Source: Gammaproteobacteria bacterium (GTDB taxonomy: Bacteria; Pseudomonadota; Gammaproteobacteria; UBA4575). Taken from it: a stretch of DNA of 64,000 nucleotides. The stretch lies in contig WTFY01000010.1 of the NCBI GenBank assembly GCA_011523795.1, positions 371,479-435,478 of the forward strand, given 5' to 3'. Positions within the stretch are counted from its first letter, which is position 1. Every line of letters starts with the position of its first letter. The notes under the pieces were generated by a model that worked only from the letters and a program-made list of their open reading frames with translations, made no database searches and had not been told where the DNA came from. Position numbers and translations under genes: made by a program. Shown piece after piece: positions 32,511 through 40,778 of the stretch.

Positions 32511-33739
32511 TGCGATTCGGTGTCGCAATTTCAGCCCTCGTGTTCATGGCTGCCGCAGGCGCCGAAGTTCAGGCCCTTGACGTTTCGGGGGACCTGAGCT
32601 TACAGGCACGATGGTATCCGCAGTCGCCGGCTTTCCCGGGACAGCATTCAAGTACCGTCGGGATGGTTTTCAAGCCGACGCTTTACTGGGATTTTACAGA
32701 AAGCACCAGCTTCACCTTTACCCCGCTTTATCGACACGACAGTGCCGATTCACGGCGGACGCATGCGGACCTGCGGGAGGCCTACCTGTTGACATATGGA
32801 GACTGGGGCGAGAATTCCTGGGAGCTTCGGCTGGGGCTTGACCGTGTATTCTGGGGTGTGGCCGAGATTCATAACCTCGTGGATATCATCAACCAACTGG
32901 ACCGTGTCGAGCACCCGCGCGACCGACCCAAGCTGGGTCAGCCTATGGCACACCTGACGATTTCCGGTGACTGGGGTCTCGCTGAATTGTTTCTGCTGCC
33001 GTACCATCGCAAGCTCACGTTTCCGGGGCGTTCCGGGCGTCTCCGCTCGGAACGCCTGATCGAAGATGATGGCCTGTACGAGAGCGGTGCCAAGGAACGC
33101 CATGTGGATTTTGCGTTCCGCTATAGCCATGGCGTGGGGTTGCTTGATTTTGGCTTGAGTACCTTTGTTGGAACGAGCCGGGACCCCTTGTTTCTTGCTG
33201 GCGACCCATCCGGACCATTGCCGGGAATTGACACGCCCCTGATCCCGTACTACGAGCAGATTCGGCAATTCGGGCTCGAAGCCCAGTTCACGACCGAGTC
33301 CTGGCTTTACAAGATGGAAGCCATTCGCCGTAGCGGAGCGCGCAATCTCCTGGGCCAAGAGGAGGATTACAACGCCTTCATCCTGGGCCTGGAGCGCACT
33401 CTCTATGCGTTGTTTGATTCCACTGCGGACATGACCCTCCTTGGTGAGTGGTTCTACGATGATCGTGGAAGCCGTGCTACAAGTGTCTGGCAGAACGACC
33501 TGTTTATCGCGGGCTTCCTTGCACTCAACGACGTACAGGGTACAGAGCTCGTGGCTGGCATCCTGACGGACCTCCGCCATGAATCCAGTACGCTGAACAT
33601 GGAACTGAAACGCCGGCTGTCGGATAGCTGGTCGATGCGCCTGGAAGCGTTCGCGAACATACGCGCGAACCCGAAGGATTTGACCTACGGTGGGCGGCGC
33701 GACAGCTTCGTCGGTGTTGATTTCACGCTCAGTTTCTGA
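32510..33739 (+). CDS. Outer-membrane beta-barrel protein, partner of RND/LolA-like system
   Basis: A 409-residue protein with a cleavable signal peptide (VAISALVFMAAAGAEVQA then LDVSGDL) and a chain of alternating aromatic/polar strands typical of outer-membrane barrels, ending in Phe (DFTLSF), the usual C-terminal signal for barrel insertion. I do not recognise a named family; in several bacteria a barrel protein of this type follows the LolA-like gene. Start and preceding stop overlap (TGATG), so the two are translationally coupled. It may be the outer-membrane exit for what the RND/LolA-like pair moves. Confidence 0.78.
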   Translation: MRFGVAISALVFMAAAGAEVQALDVSGDLSLQARWYPQSPAFPGQHSSTVGMVFKPTLYWDFTESTSFTFTPLYRHDSADSRRTHADLREAYLLTYGDWGENSWELRLGLDRVFWGVAEIHNLVDIINQLDRVEHPRDRPKLGQPMAHLTISGDWGLAELFLLPYHRKLTFPGRSGRLRSERLIEDDGLYESGAKERHVDFAFRYSHGVGLLDFGLSTFVGTSRDPLFLAGDPSGPLPGIDTPLIPYYEQIRQFGLEAQFTTESWLYKMEAIRRSGARNLLGQEEDYNAFILGLERTLYALFDSTADMTLLGEWFYDDRGSRATSVWQNDLFIAGFLALNDVQGTELVAGILTDLRHESSTLNMELKRRLSDSWSMRLEAFANIRANPKDLTYGGRRDSFVGVDFTLSF

Positions 33740-33908
33740 TGATGCACGTGGCGGGTGCCTGACGGGTTGCCTTCAGCAACGGACACCCAGCAGATGATGA
33801 ACAGCAGGGCAAGACGGGCCTTGCTGCTGCAAGCCAGTGTCCTTCCTGGAGACCATGAATTACCTGCAGGGCCGCAGCCGGGCTGACCCATGAAAAAGTT
33901 TGTGAACC

Positions 33909-33937
33909 GTGACAATGACAGGTGACGATGCTAGGAT
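33909..33937 (+). promoter_or_regulatory. Extended -10 promoter for the halogenase gene
   Basis: GTGACA (33909-33914) and TAGGAT (33932-33937) are 17 bases apart, and TG one base before the -10 (TGCTAGGAT) makes it an extended -10. Transcription would start around 33944, which argues against the GTG at 33947 as start codon and for GTG 34019. Confidence 0.42.
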
Positions 33938-34018
33938 TTTGCGGGAGTGTTGTGTACACGACACATCCAAATATCCCGAGAAGGTGTTATCGACCGACAT
34001 CTGTGGAAGTCATGTAGG

Positions 34019-35293
34019 GTGATTCAGCCGGGCAGTAAAACATTACGGAAGATTGCGGTTGTCGGGCGGGGGACCGCAGGGTCCTTGGCGGCCGCAAGCA
34101 TAGCGCGACTTCACCCCGACAGCGACTACGAGCTGCACCACATATATGACTCGCGCATCCCGGTCATTGGAGTGGGTGAAGGCAGTTGGCCGAGCCTGGT
34201 TCAGCAATTGCAGCAACTGACAAGTTTGCCCCATGACACCGTCCAGCAGCACTTGAGGGGAACCCGCAAGTACGGGGTTGCATTCGAGGGATGGGGTCGA
34301 CGCAATCGAAACTTCACGCACTACTTTACACCGCGAAAGGTGTCCTACGCCTACCACCTGTCCGCCGACTTGATGGCGGATTTGCTGCACGAAAACACGC
34401 GCGCGCGCCACATCGATGCGAAAGTGCGCGATATCACCAGGATAGAGGGTGGTGCACAGGTGGAGTTCGAGGGCCTGGCGCCGGAGCACTACGATTTAGT
34501 CTTTGATGCCCGCGGGTTTCCCAGGAAACTCCATCCAGACCAGCACATCGATATTTCTTTCATTCCCACCAATACAGCCGTCATCCGCCGCTGTCCGGCG
34601 ATTATCAAGGAAGAGCAGGATGGACCCGTGCTGCAACATACCTATACCCGTGCCGTTGCACGTCCGCACGGGTGGATATTCGTTATCCCGCTTACAGTCC
34701 ATACATCTTACGGGTACATCTTCAACCGCGATGTGTCCAGCCTTGCCGAAGTCGAATCAGACTTTGATGTTTTCCTTGACACCGATGGCGTATCGGAATT
34801 TGAGCAACGTGCTGTCATACCGTTTCCCAATTTTGTCCACCGCCAGATTTATGATGGTGCGGTGGCTCGCATAGGCAATGCAGCGGCCTTCATGGAGCCC
34901 CTTGAAGCAACGGCCATTGTATCGGCCCAGATACAGATTGGGATGGTACTCCACATGCGTCTCAACCGTTCGATAGAGTATCTTGAACGTGACGTGCCGA
35001 TGGTCAATCAATTTCTTGTCAACAACATCCTCTGCTACGGCCTGTTCGTCGGTTGGCACTATTCCTGTGGCTCCAAGTATGACAGTGGATTTTGGCGCCA
35101 TGCTCGTGACCGGGTTTGGCCACGGTACCGTGAGGCAACAGATCCTGAAGTCGTGGGCTGTGCCGCACTCCGCAAATTCGACGAAATGTTCGAATTGATG
35201 AGCCAGTCGAGCATCGACAAGGCAGACTGGACTCGAATGTGCGCGGTCCCGCTCACTAGTTATGTGCAGGTGTCCGAGGGTCTTGGCTGCTAG
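34019..35293 (+). CDS. Flavin-dependent tryptophan halogenase family protein
   Basis: An FADH2-dependent halogenase of 424 residues from GTG 34019. It shows the FAD site VVGRGTAGSLAAA, the GVGEGSWPS loop, a Lys in TRKYGVAFEGW at the position of the catalytic Lys of tryptophan halogenases, HGWIFVIPL (the WxWxIP motif with Phe in place of the second Trp) and GNAAAFMEPLEATAI. These motifs separate halogenases from monooxygenases, though some relatives are uncharacterised. The frame stays open to GTG 33947, but that lies at the predicted transcription start. It is the right-hand gene of the island; the Trp that ends the RiPP core is an attractive substrate. A flavin reductase partner was not found next to it. 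Confidence 0.87.
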   Translation: MIQPGSKTLRKIAVVGRGTAGSLAAASIARLHPDSDYELHHIYDSRIPVIGVGEGSWPSLVQQLQQLTSLPHDTVQQHLRGTRKYGVAFEGWGRRNRNFTHYFTPRKVSYAYHLSADLMADLLHENTRARHIDAKVRDITRIEGGAQVEFEGLAPEHYDLVFDARGFPRKLHPDQHIDISFIPTNTAVIRRCPAIIKEEQDGPVLQHTYTRAVARPHGWIFVIPLTVHTSYGYIFNRDVSSLAEVESDFDVFLDTDGVSEFEQRAVIPFPNFVHRQIYDGAVARIGNAAAFMEPLEATAIVSAQIQIGMVLHMRLNRSIEYLERDVPMVNQFLVNNILCYGLFVGWHYSCGSKYDSGFWRHARDRVWPRYREATDPEVVGCAALRKFDEMFELMSQSSIDKADWTRMCAVPLTSYVQVSEGLGC

Positions 35294-35385
35294 TACAGGA
35301 CGGTCTTCATCAATTCAGCAAGACGAGCGCAGTTCACGATCGCGGCAAGACCACCTGGTGTTGGCCGTCTTGGTCCTGTGATAAC

Positions 35386-35414
35386 TTGACCAGGAGCCAG
35401 GCAGGAACTTTAGT
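35386..35414 (+). promoter_or_regulatory. Candidate promoter for gcvT-gcvP
   Basis: TTGACC (35386-35391) and TTTAGT (35409-35414) are 17 bases apart, about 57 bases ahead of the gcvT start. I saw no glycine riboswitch fold in the short interval. Confidence 0.35.
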
Positions 35415-35470
35415 TGTGATAGTCTTTTGTTGATTCCAGTGCTGCAAATCAAAGGCCAGGTTTCTGATCC

Positions 35471-36586
35471 ATGACACCTATTCTGAAGACAACGGCGTTG
35501 CACGACCTGCATGTAAAACAGGGTGCGAGGTTCGTGAACTTTGCAGGTTATGAAATGCCTTTGCAGTACCGAAGGGGCATCCGGGAAGAACATCTGCATA
35601 CGCGCAGTCATGCAGGCTTGTTTGATGTTTCGCATATGGGTCAGATTCGCCTGTCCGGTGAAAATATCGAGACCGCTATGGAAAGACTGGCAACTGGTGA
35701 CATCTGTGGCCTGGAGCCATTCAGGCAGTGCTATACCTTGCTTACCAACCAGCAAGGCGGAATCATTGACGATCTGATCCTGACCAGGACGCCGGACAGC
35801 CTTTTGATCGTTGTCAATGCATCCTGTCGGGCATCGGATTTCAGCTACCTGAGGGACACCTTGGGACCACGGTATCAGGTGGAAATGCTACGCGACCGTT
35901 CTTTGCTTGCCCTGCAGGGGCCGAAAGCGGCCGGCATATTGAGCTGTCTGCATTCCGAATGCGAAACGCTGCCCTTTTTTGCAGCCTGCGAGGTCGAGCT
36001 TGACGGGGTAGACTGCTGGGTCAGCCGCTGCGGTTACACGGGCGAAGATGGTTTTGAAATTTCAGTTCCGTCCGAACAAGCTGGCCATCTGGTCGAATTG
36101 TTGCTGGAAGACCATGCCGTGGAACTTGTCGGATTGGGTGCAAGGGATTCATTGCGCCTGGAAGCGGGTTTGTGTCTTTATGGCCATGACATCAATGCCA
36201 CAACCACTCCGGTGGAAGCAGATTTGTGCCAGGTGATTGCCCGGAAATACCGTGACGGCACGGTACAGCAGGCACTGTTTCCGGGGGCCGACGAGATCTT
36301 CAGGCAGATGAACACCGGGGTTGAGCAAATCAGGCGTGGTTTCCGGATACAAGGTAGAATTCCCGTGCGGGAAGGTGCTGTCATACTGGATGCGCAAAAA
36401 CGGGCAGTTGGCAGGATTACCAGCGGCGGATTTGGCCCCAGCGTCGGTCATCCCGTTGCCATGGGGTATGTCGATATGGATTGTGCTGAACCAGGCACCG
36501 TGCTGCAAGTAGAAATACGCCAAAGATTTCATGCCGTCCACGTGACCGAGTTGCCGTTTGTAAAGCCCCATTATTTACGAAAATGA
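35471..36586 (+). CDS. gcvT: Aminomethyltransferase (glycine cleavage T-protein)
   Basis: T-protein transfers the methylene of the aminomethyl-lipoyl arm on H-protein to tetrahydrofolate, releasing ammonia. The 371-residue length is normal. Seen: NFAGYEMPLQY, RSHAGLFDVSHMGQIRLSG, the folate-site YTLLTNQQGGIIDDLIL, RCGYTGEDGFEIS and the C-terminal RGFRIQGRIPVREGA with GRITSGGFGPSV. Its stop overlaps the gcvP start by four bases (ATGA), so the pair is translationally coupled. The gcvH gene that usually sits with them is not in the window. Confidence 0.96.
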   Translation: MTPILKTTALHDLHVKQGARFVNFAGYEMPLQYRRGIREEHLHTRSHAGLFDVSHMGQIRLSGENIETAMERLATGDICGLEPFRQCYTLLTNQQGGIIDDLILTRTPDSLLIVVNASCRASDFSYLRDTLGPRYQVEMLRDRSLLALQGPKAAGILSCLHSECETLPFFAACEVELDGVDCWVSRCGYTGEDGFEISVPSEQAGHLVELLLEDHAVELVGLGARDSLRLEAGLCLYGHDINATTTPVEADLCQVIARKYRDGTVQQALFPGADEIFRQMNTGVEQIRRGFRIQGRIPVREGAVILDAQKRAVGRITSGGFGPSVGHPVAMGYVDMDCAEPGTVLQVEIRQRFHAVHVTELPFVKPHYLRK

Positions 36587-39474
36587 GCGTGCTGGAACAA
36601 CTTGAAATGCGCGGTGGCTTCACGCATCGCCACATCGGCGTGGGCAGAAACCAGATCCACGAGATGCTGTCCTACCTGGGTGTAAATGAGCTGGAAGACA
36701 TCGTCAGCAAGGCCGTACCCGAATCCATCATTTCAAAGCAGCCTCTCTCCCTGTCCAAAACCATCAGTGAACGCGAAGTGAGCGATCGCTTGCGCAGGAT
36801 GCGCAGGAGAAATCGTGTGTTGACCTCCATGATTGGCATGGGCTATCACGACACCATCATGCCTGCAGTCATCAAGCGCAATGTGCTGGAGAATCCGGCA
36901 TGGTACACCGCCTACACACCCTATCAGGCTGAAATCAGCCAGGGCAGGCTGGAGGCATTGTTGAATTTCCAGCAGATGATCACAGATTTAACCGGGATGG
37001 ACATTGCCAATGCTTCCCTGCTGGATGAGTCCACGGCCGCGGCGGAAGGCATGAGCATGGCAAAACGAGTGGGCGGGAAAGACAGCCGGCAGTATTTCGT
37101 TGATCATGATTGTCATCCGCAGACCATTTCGGTCGTGCAGACGCGGGCACGCCACTTTGGTTTCGAAACCATCGTCGGGGACCCGTTTACCGAGCTCGGG
37201 GACAAGGATGTATTCGGTGTACTGCTTCAGCATCCAGGCAGCAGCGGAGACGTGAGAGATTTACGCAAACCGATCGAAATGGCGCATCAACAGGCGGCCA
37301 TCGTTACCGTTGCTGCAGATATCCTTGCCCTGGTACTGCTGACCCCGCCCGGAGAAATGGGGGCGGATATTGTAGTGGGCAATTCACAGCGTTTTGGTGT
37401 GCCGATGGGTTACGGTGGGCCCCATGCTGCCTATTTTGCTTCCAGGGAAAAGTATATCCGGTCCATGCCCGGTCGCATCATCGGTGTATCCCTTGACAAC
37501 CATGGTGACAAGGCATTGCGAATGGCACTGCAAACCCGCGAACAGCACATACGTCGGGAGAGGGCTACCAGCAATATCTGCACCTCGCAGGTGTTGCCTG
37601 CAGTGATTGCAGGCTTTTATGCGATCTACTATGGGCCTAGGGAGCTGCGCCTGATCGCACAGAGGGTGCATCGACTGGCACAGGTGATGGTCGCCGGTCT
37701 GGAACAGCTGGGAGTCAGGGTAGTGAACGAGCAATACTTTGACACGGTGAAGCTCAGGGTGCCCAGTCGTGCCCGGCGCATCGCGGCAAAGGCGAGAGAA
37801 GCAAGGATCAACTTTCGAGTTTACGATGCGGATTATCTCGGCATCGCACTGGACGAGACTACGACGCGTGAGAACCTGCTGGCTGTATGGGAGGTTTTCG
37901 CGTCTGCTGCAGGGCGAAGACTGGATATCGACGCGCTGGATGCCACGGTGCAGGAATGTATTCCTGATGGACTGTTGCGCACCTCGTCAATACTGCAGCA
38001 TCCGGTCTTCGAGTTATATCATAGTGAAACCGAGATGATGCGCTACATGCGCTGGCTCGCGCGCCGTGACATGGCGCTGGACCGTACGATGATCCCGCTG
38101 GGTTCCTGCACCATGAAGCTGAATGCTGCTACGGAACTTGAGGCACTGTCTTACCGGGATTTCAACGCCATTCACCCCTTCGTTGCGCTCGATCAGGCAC
38201 AGGGTTACATGCAATTGTTCGAGGAACTCGAAGACATGCTGTGTGACCTCACCGGATTTGATGCTTTTTCCTTGCAGCCGAATGCCGGTTCGCAGGGTGA
38301 GTACACGGGCCTGTTGGTGATCCGCAAGTATCATGAAGTGCAGGGTCAGGGACAGCGAAACGTCTGCCTGATCCCGGCGTCTGCTCACGGCACCAACCCT
38401 GCCAGTGCTGTCATGGCAGGTCTTGAGGTTGTCGTGATTGCCTGTGACAGGGACGGCAATGTTGACATGAGCGACCTGCAGGCCAAGGTAGAGCGGCATT
38501 CGCAGCATCTGTCAGCACTCATGATCACCTACCCATCCACGCACGGGGTCTATGAGCCAGGCTTTCAGGACATCTGTTCCCTGGTACATGATCACGGAGG
38601 TCAGGTATACCTGGACGGCGCGAACATGAATGCACTGGTGGGCATTGCCCGCCCTGCAGAAATGGGTGCCGATGTGATGCATATCAACTTGCATAAGACT
38701 TTTGCCATTCCGCACGGTGGTGGAGGGCCTGGTATGGGGCCCATCGGCGTGAAGGTACATCTTGCGCCTTTCCTCCCCGGGCATCCCCTGGTGGAAGGTG
38801 TAAACCCGGCTGCTGGCCAGAAAGGCACTGTAGGCACCGTGTCTGCCGCTCCCTGGGGTTCTGCGAGCATACTGACGATATCGTGGGCATATATCGCGAT
38901 GATGGGGGCGGACGGCTTGCGGCGCGCGACGCTGGTGGCCATCCTCAACGCCAACTACATTGCTGCGCGTTTGCGGGAACACTACCCGGTTTTATACACG
39001 GGCAGGAACGGAATGGTTGCGCATGAATGCATTCTCGACCTGCGACCCATCAAGCAGCGCAGCAACATCACCGTGGATGACATTGCCAAACGACTGGTGG
39101 ACTACGGCTTTCATGCGCCCACCATGTCTTTCCCGGTTGCAGACACGCTGATGATTGAGCCGACAGAAAGTGAAAACAAGCGGGAACTGGACCGGTTCTG
39201 TGACGCCATGATATCTATCCGCAAGGAAATCGAACGGGTCGAACAGGGCGAGTCAGACCGGGAAAACAATCCCTTGAAGAATGCGCCCCACACTCATCGC
39301 CTGCTCTTGGAGCCCGAATGGAAGATGCCTTACAGCAAACAGGAGGCGTTCTATCCCCTGCATACGATCAGGGACGACAAGTACTGGCCGCCGGTGGGCA
39401 GGGTGGACAACCTGCATGGGGACAGGAATTTGTTTTGCAGTTGTCCGCCGATTGAAGACTATTCGGAGGCTTGA
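36583..39474 (+). CDS. gcvP: Glycine dehydrogenase (decarboxylating), glycine cleavage P-protein
   Basis: P-protein is the PLP enzyme that decarboxylates glycine and loads the aminomethyl group on H-protein lipoamide. This is the single-chain form of 963 residues with both homologous halves. The PLP lysine is in HINLHKTFAIPHGGGGPG, and the conserved FTHRHIG start, GSCTMKLNAATE and IPASAHGTNPASA segments are present. ATG 36583 overlaps the gcvT stop. Together with GcvT it supplies one-carbon units from glycine, including for the purine genes in this window. Confidence 0.96.
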   Translation: MSVLEQLEMRGGFTHRHIGVGRNQIHEMLSYLGVNELEDIVSKAVPESIISKQPLSLSKTISEREVSDRLRRMRRRNRVLTSMIGMGYHDTIMPAVIKRNVLENPAWYTAYTPYQAEISQGRLEALLNFQQMITDLTGMDIANASLLDESTAAAEGMSMAKRVGGKDSRQYFVDHDCHPQTISVVQTRARHFGFETIVGDPFTELGDKDVFGVLLQHPGSSGDVRDLRKPIEMAHQQAAIVTVAADILALVLLTPPGEMGADIVVGNSQRFGVPMGYGGPHAAYFASREKYIRSMPGRIIGVSLDNHGDKALRMALQTREQHIRRERATSNICTSQVLPAVIAGFYAIYYGPRELRLIAQRVHRLAQVMVAGLEQLGVRVVNEQYFDTVKLRVPSRARRIAAKAREARINFRVYDADYLGIALDETTTRENLLAVWEVFASAAGRRLDIDALDATVQECIPDGLLRTSSILQHPVFELYHSETEMMRYMRWLARRDMALDRTMIPLGSCTMKLNAATELEALSYRDFNAIHPFVALDQAQGYMQLFEELEDMLCDLTGFDAFSLQPNAGSQGEYTGLLVIRKYHEVQGQGQRNVCLIPASAHGTNPASAVMAGLEVVVIACDRDGNVDMSDLQAKVERHSQHLSALMITYPSTHGVYEPGFQDICSLVHDHGGQVYLDGANMNALVGIARPAEMGADVMHINLHKTFAIPHGGGGPGMGPIGVKVHLAPFLPGHPLVEGVNPAAGQKGTVGTVSAAPWGSASILTISWAYIAMMGADGLRRATLVAILNANYIAARLREHYPVLYTGRNGMVAHECILDLRPIKQRSNITVDDIAKRLVDYGFHAPTMSFPVADTLMIEPTESENKRELDRFCDAMISIRKEIERVEQGESDRENNPLKNAPHTHRLLLEPEWKMPYSKQEAFYPLHTIRDDKYWPPVGRVDNLHGDRNLFCSCPPIEDYSEA

Positions 39475-39631
39475 TCACCTGTCTGGCCGCACTCGAGACC
39501 ACGCAGCCTTGGCCCTGGTCGGAACTCTGAAATAGATCTTGAGAGTACCGAGGACACGAGTGGTACGATCTTTCAACAGGCTTGCATATACAGGGAAATG
39601 GTAATCAGGGAAACTTGAGCTGTCGACCCAT

Positions 39632-40444
39632 TCAGAAAACTGAGGCACTCAGCTCATTTACTGCAGCCAGCATTTCAGGATCGTCAGTCAGTGCCTGGGA
39701 TATGGAACTGGCACAAGCCGTTACCGGATCAACACCGGCTACGATCAGTTTTGCTGCGTGTACCAGGAGACGCGTGCTGGCACCCTCATCCAGGCCATTC
39801 CCTTTCAGGTTGCGCGTCATTCGTGCAAATTTCACAAGCTGCTTTGCAGTGTCCCCGTCCACGCCGGTTTCCTTTCCCACAATTTTCTGTTCAATTGCAG
39901 TGTCGGGGTAATCGAATTCCAGCGCGACAAAACGCTGGCGTGTACTTTGCTTTAAATCCTTGAGTACGCTTTGGTAGCCCGGGTTATACGAAATGGCCAT
40001 ACAGAATTCTGGAGGTGCTTCCAGCAACTCGCCCAGTTTTTCCATTGGCAACACGCGACGGTCATCACACAGGGGATGAATCACTACGGTCGTGTCCTTT
40101 CTTGCCTCGACAATCTCATCGAGGTAGCAAATGCTGCCCGCGCGTACAGCCCGGGCAAGAGGCCCGTCGACCCAAACCGTTTCGCCCCCGGTTACCAGGT
40201 ATCGGCCTACCAGGTCGGACGCGGTCAAATCATCATGACATGATACGGTGAGGAGCGAACGCTTGATCCGCCAGCTCATGTACTCCATGAACCGGGTTTT
40301 GCCACAGCCTGTCGGTCCCTTGAGCAGAACCGGAAGTTGGTTGTTATAGGCGGCTTCAAATACCTCGATTTCTTTACCGACTGGCTCGTAATAAGGTTCA
40401 CTCTCGATGAAATATTCTTCTGGTTTAAAGGATTTAGCTTTCAT
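39632..40444 (-). CDS. cbbQ: CbbQ/NirQ/NorQ-family MoxR-type AAA+ ATPase
   Basis: A 270-residue AAA+ chaperone of the type that, with a VWA-domain partner (CbbO or NorD), activates Rubisco or nitric oxide reductase. Seen: Walker [15 protein letters not shown], Walker [16 protein letters not shown], the arginine-finger region [15 protein letters not shown] and the C-terminal [14 protein letters not shown]. Neither a VWA partner nor Rubisco or norCB genes are adjacent, so the specific target is uncertain; the gene symbol reflects the closest family group. It is convergent with gcvP and divergent from the acetolactate synthase gene. Confidence 0.82.
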   Translation of the reverse strand: MKAKSFKPEEYFIESEPYYEPVGKEIEVFEAAYNNQLPVLLKGPTGCGKTRFMEYMSWRIKRSLLTVSCHDDLTASDLVGRYLVTGGETVWVDGPLARAVRAGSICYLDEIVEARKDTTVVIHPLCDDRRVLPMEKLGELLEAPPEFCMAISYNPGYQSVLKDLKQSTRQRFVALEFDYPDTAIEQKIVGKETGVDGDTAKQLVKFARMTRNLKGNGLDEGASTRLLVHAAKLIVAGVDPVTACASSISQALTDDPEMLAAVNELSASVF

Positions 40445-40778
40445 TGCCGTAAGTAGGTCTGATCCAGCGGGAGGGGATGACCCTACCGTTTATCTGGCAG
40501 ACACGCAAGCACCTGATGATGTTCTGCACTGTTACATCCGTACAACTCTTGCCGGATTGCGAAGTGGACGGCATCGAGAGGGTGCGGGGTGCTGCTTGTA
40601 CGTTAAGTCTCCGGTTTGACGATTCAGGTTATGCAGCCCGAAAGATTGAATCAGGGCAGCCAGCAGCAGTTTCATGCCGGCAATGCCTGCCCGTTGATCA
40701 AATACGTATTGGCAGCGTCATCGGTTTAGCGATATAGTCAATTGCCAAGCTTTCTACCTCTAAATCCGCAAGGATACG
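40445..40778. other. Divergent intergenic region between cbbQ-like and acetolactate synthase genes
   Basis: A 334-base interval with the promoter of the acetolactate synthase gene at its right end. Short frames in it have no recognisable content. Confidence 0.45.
40709..40738 (+). promoter_or_regulatory. Sigma-70-like promoter for acetolactate synthase gene
   Basis: TTGGCA (40709-40714) and TATAGT (40733-40738) are separated by 18 bases; each hexamer is one base from consensus. The start codon at 40779 has AAGGA five bases upstream. Confidence 0.48.
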
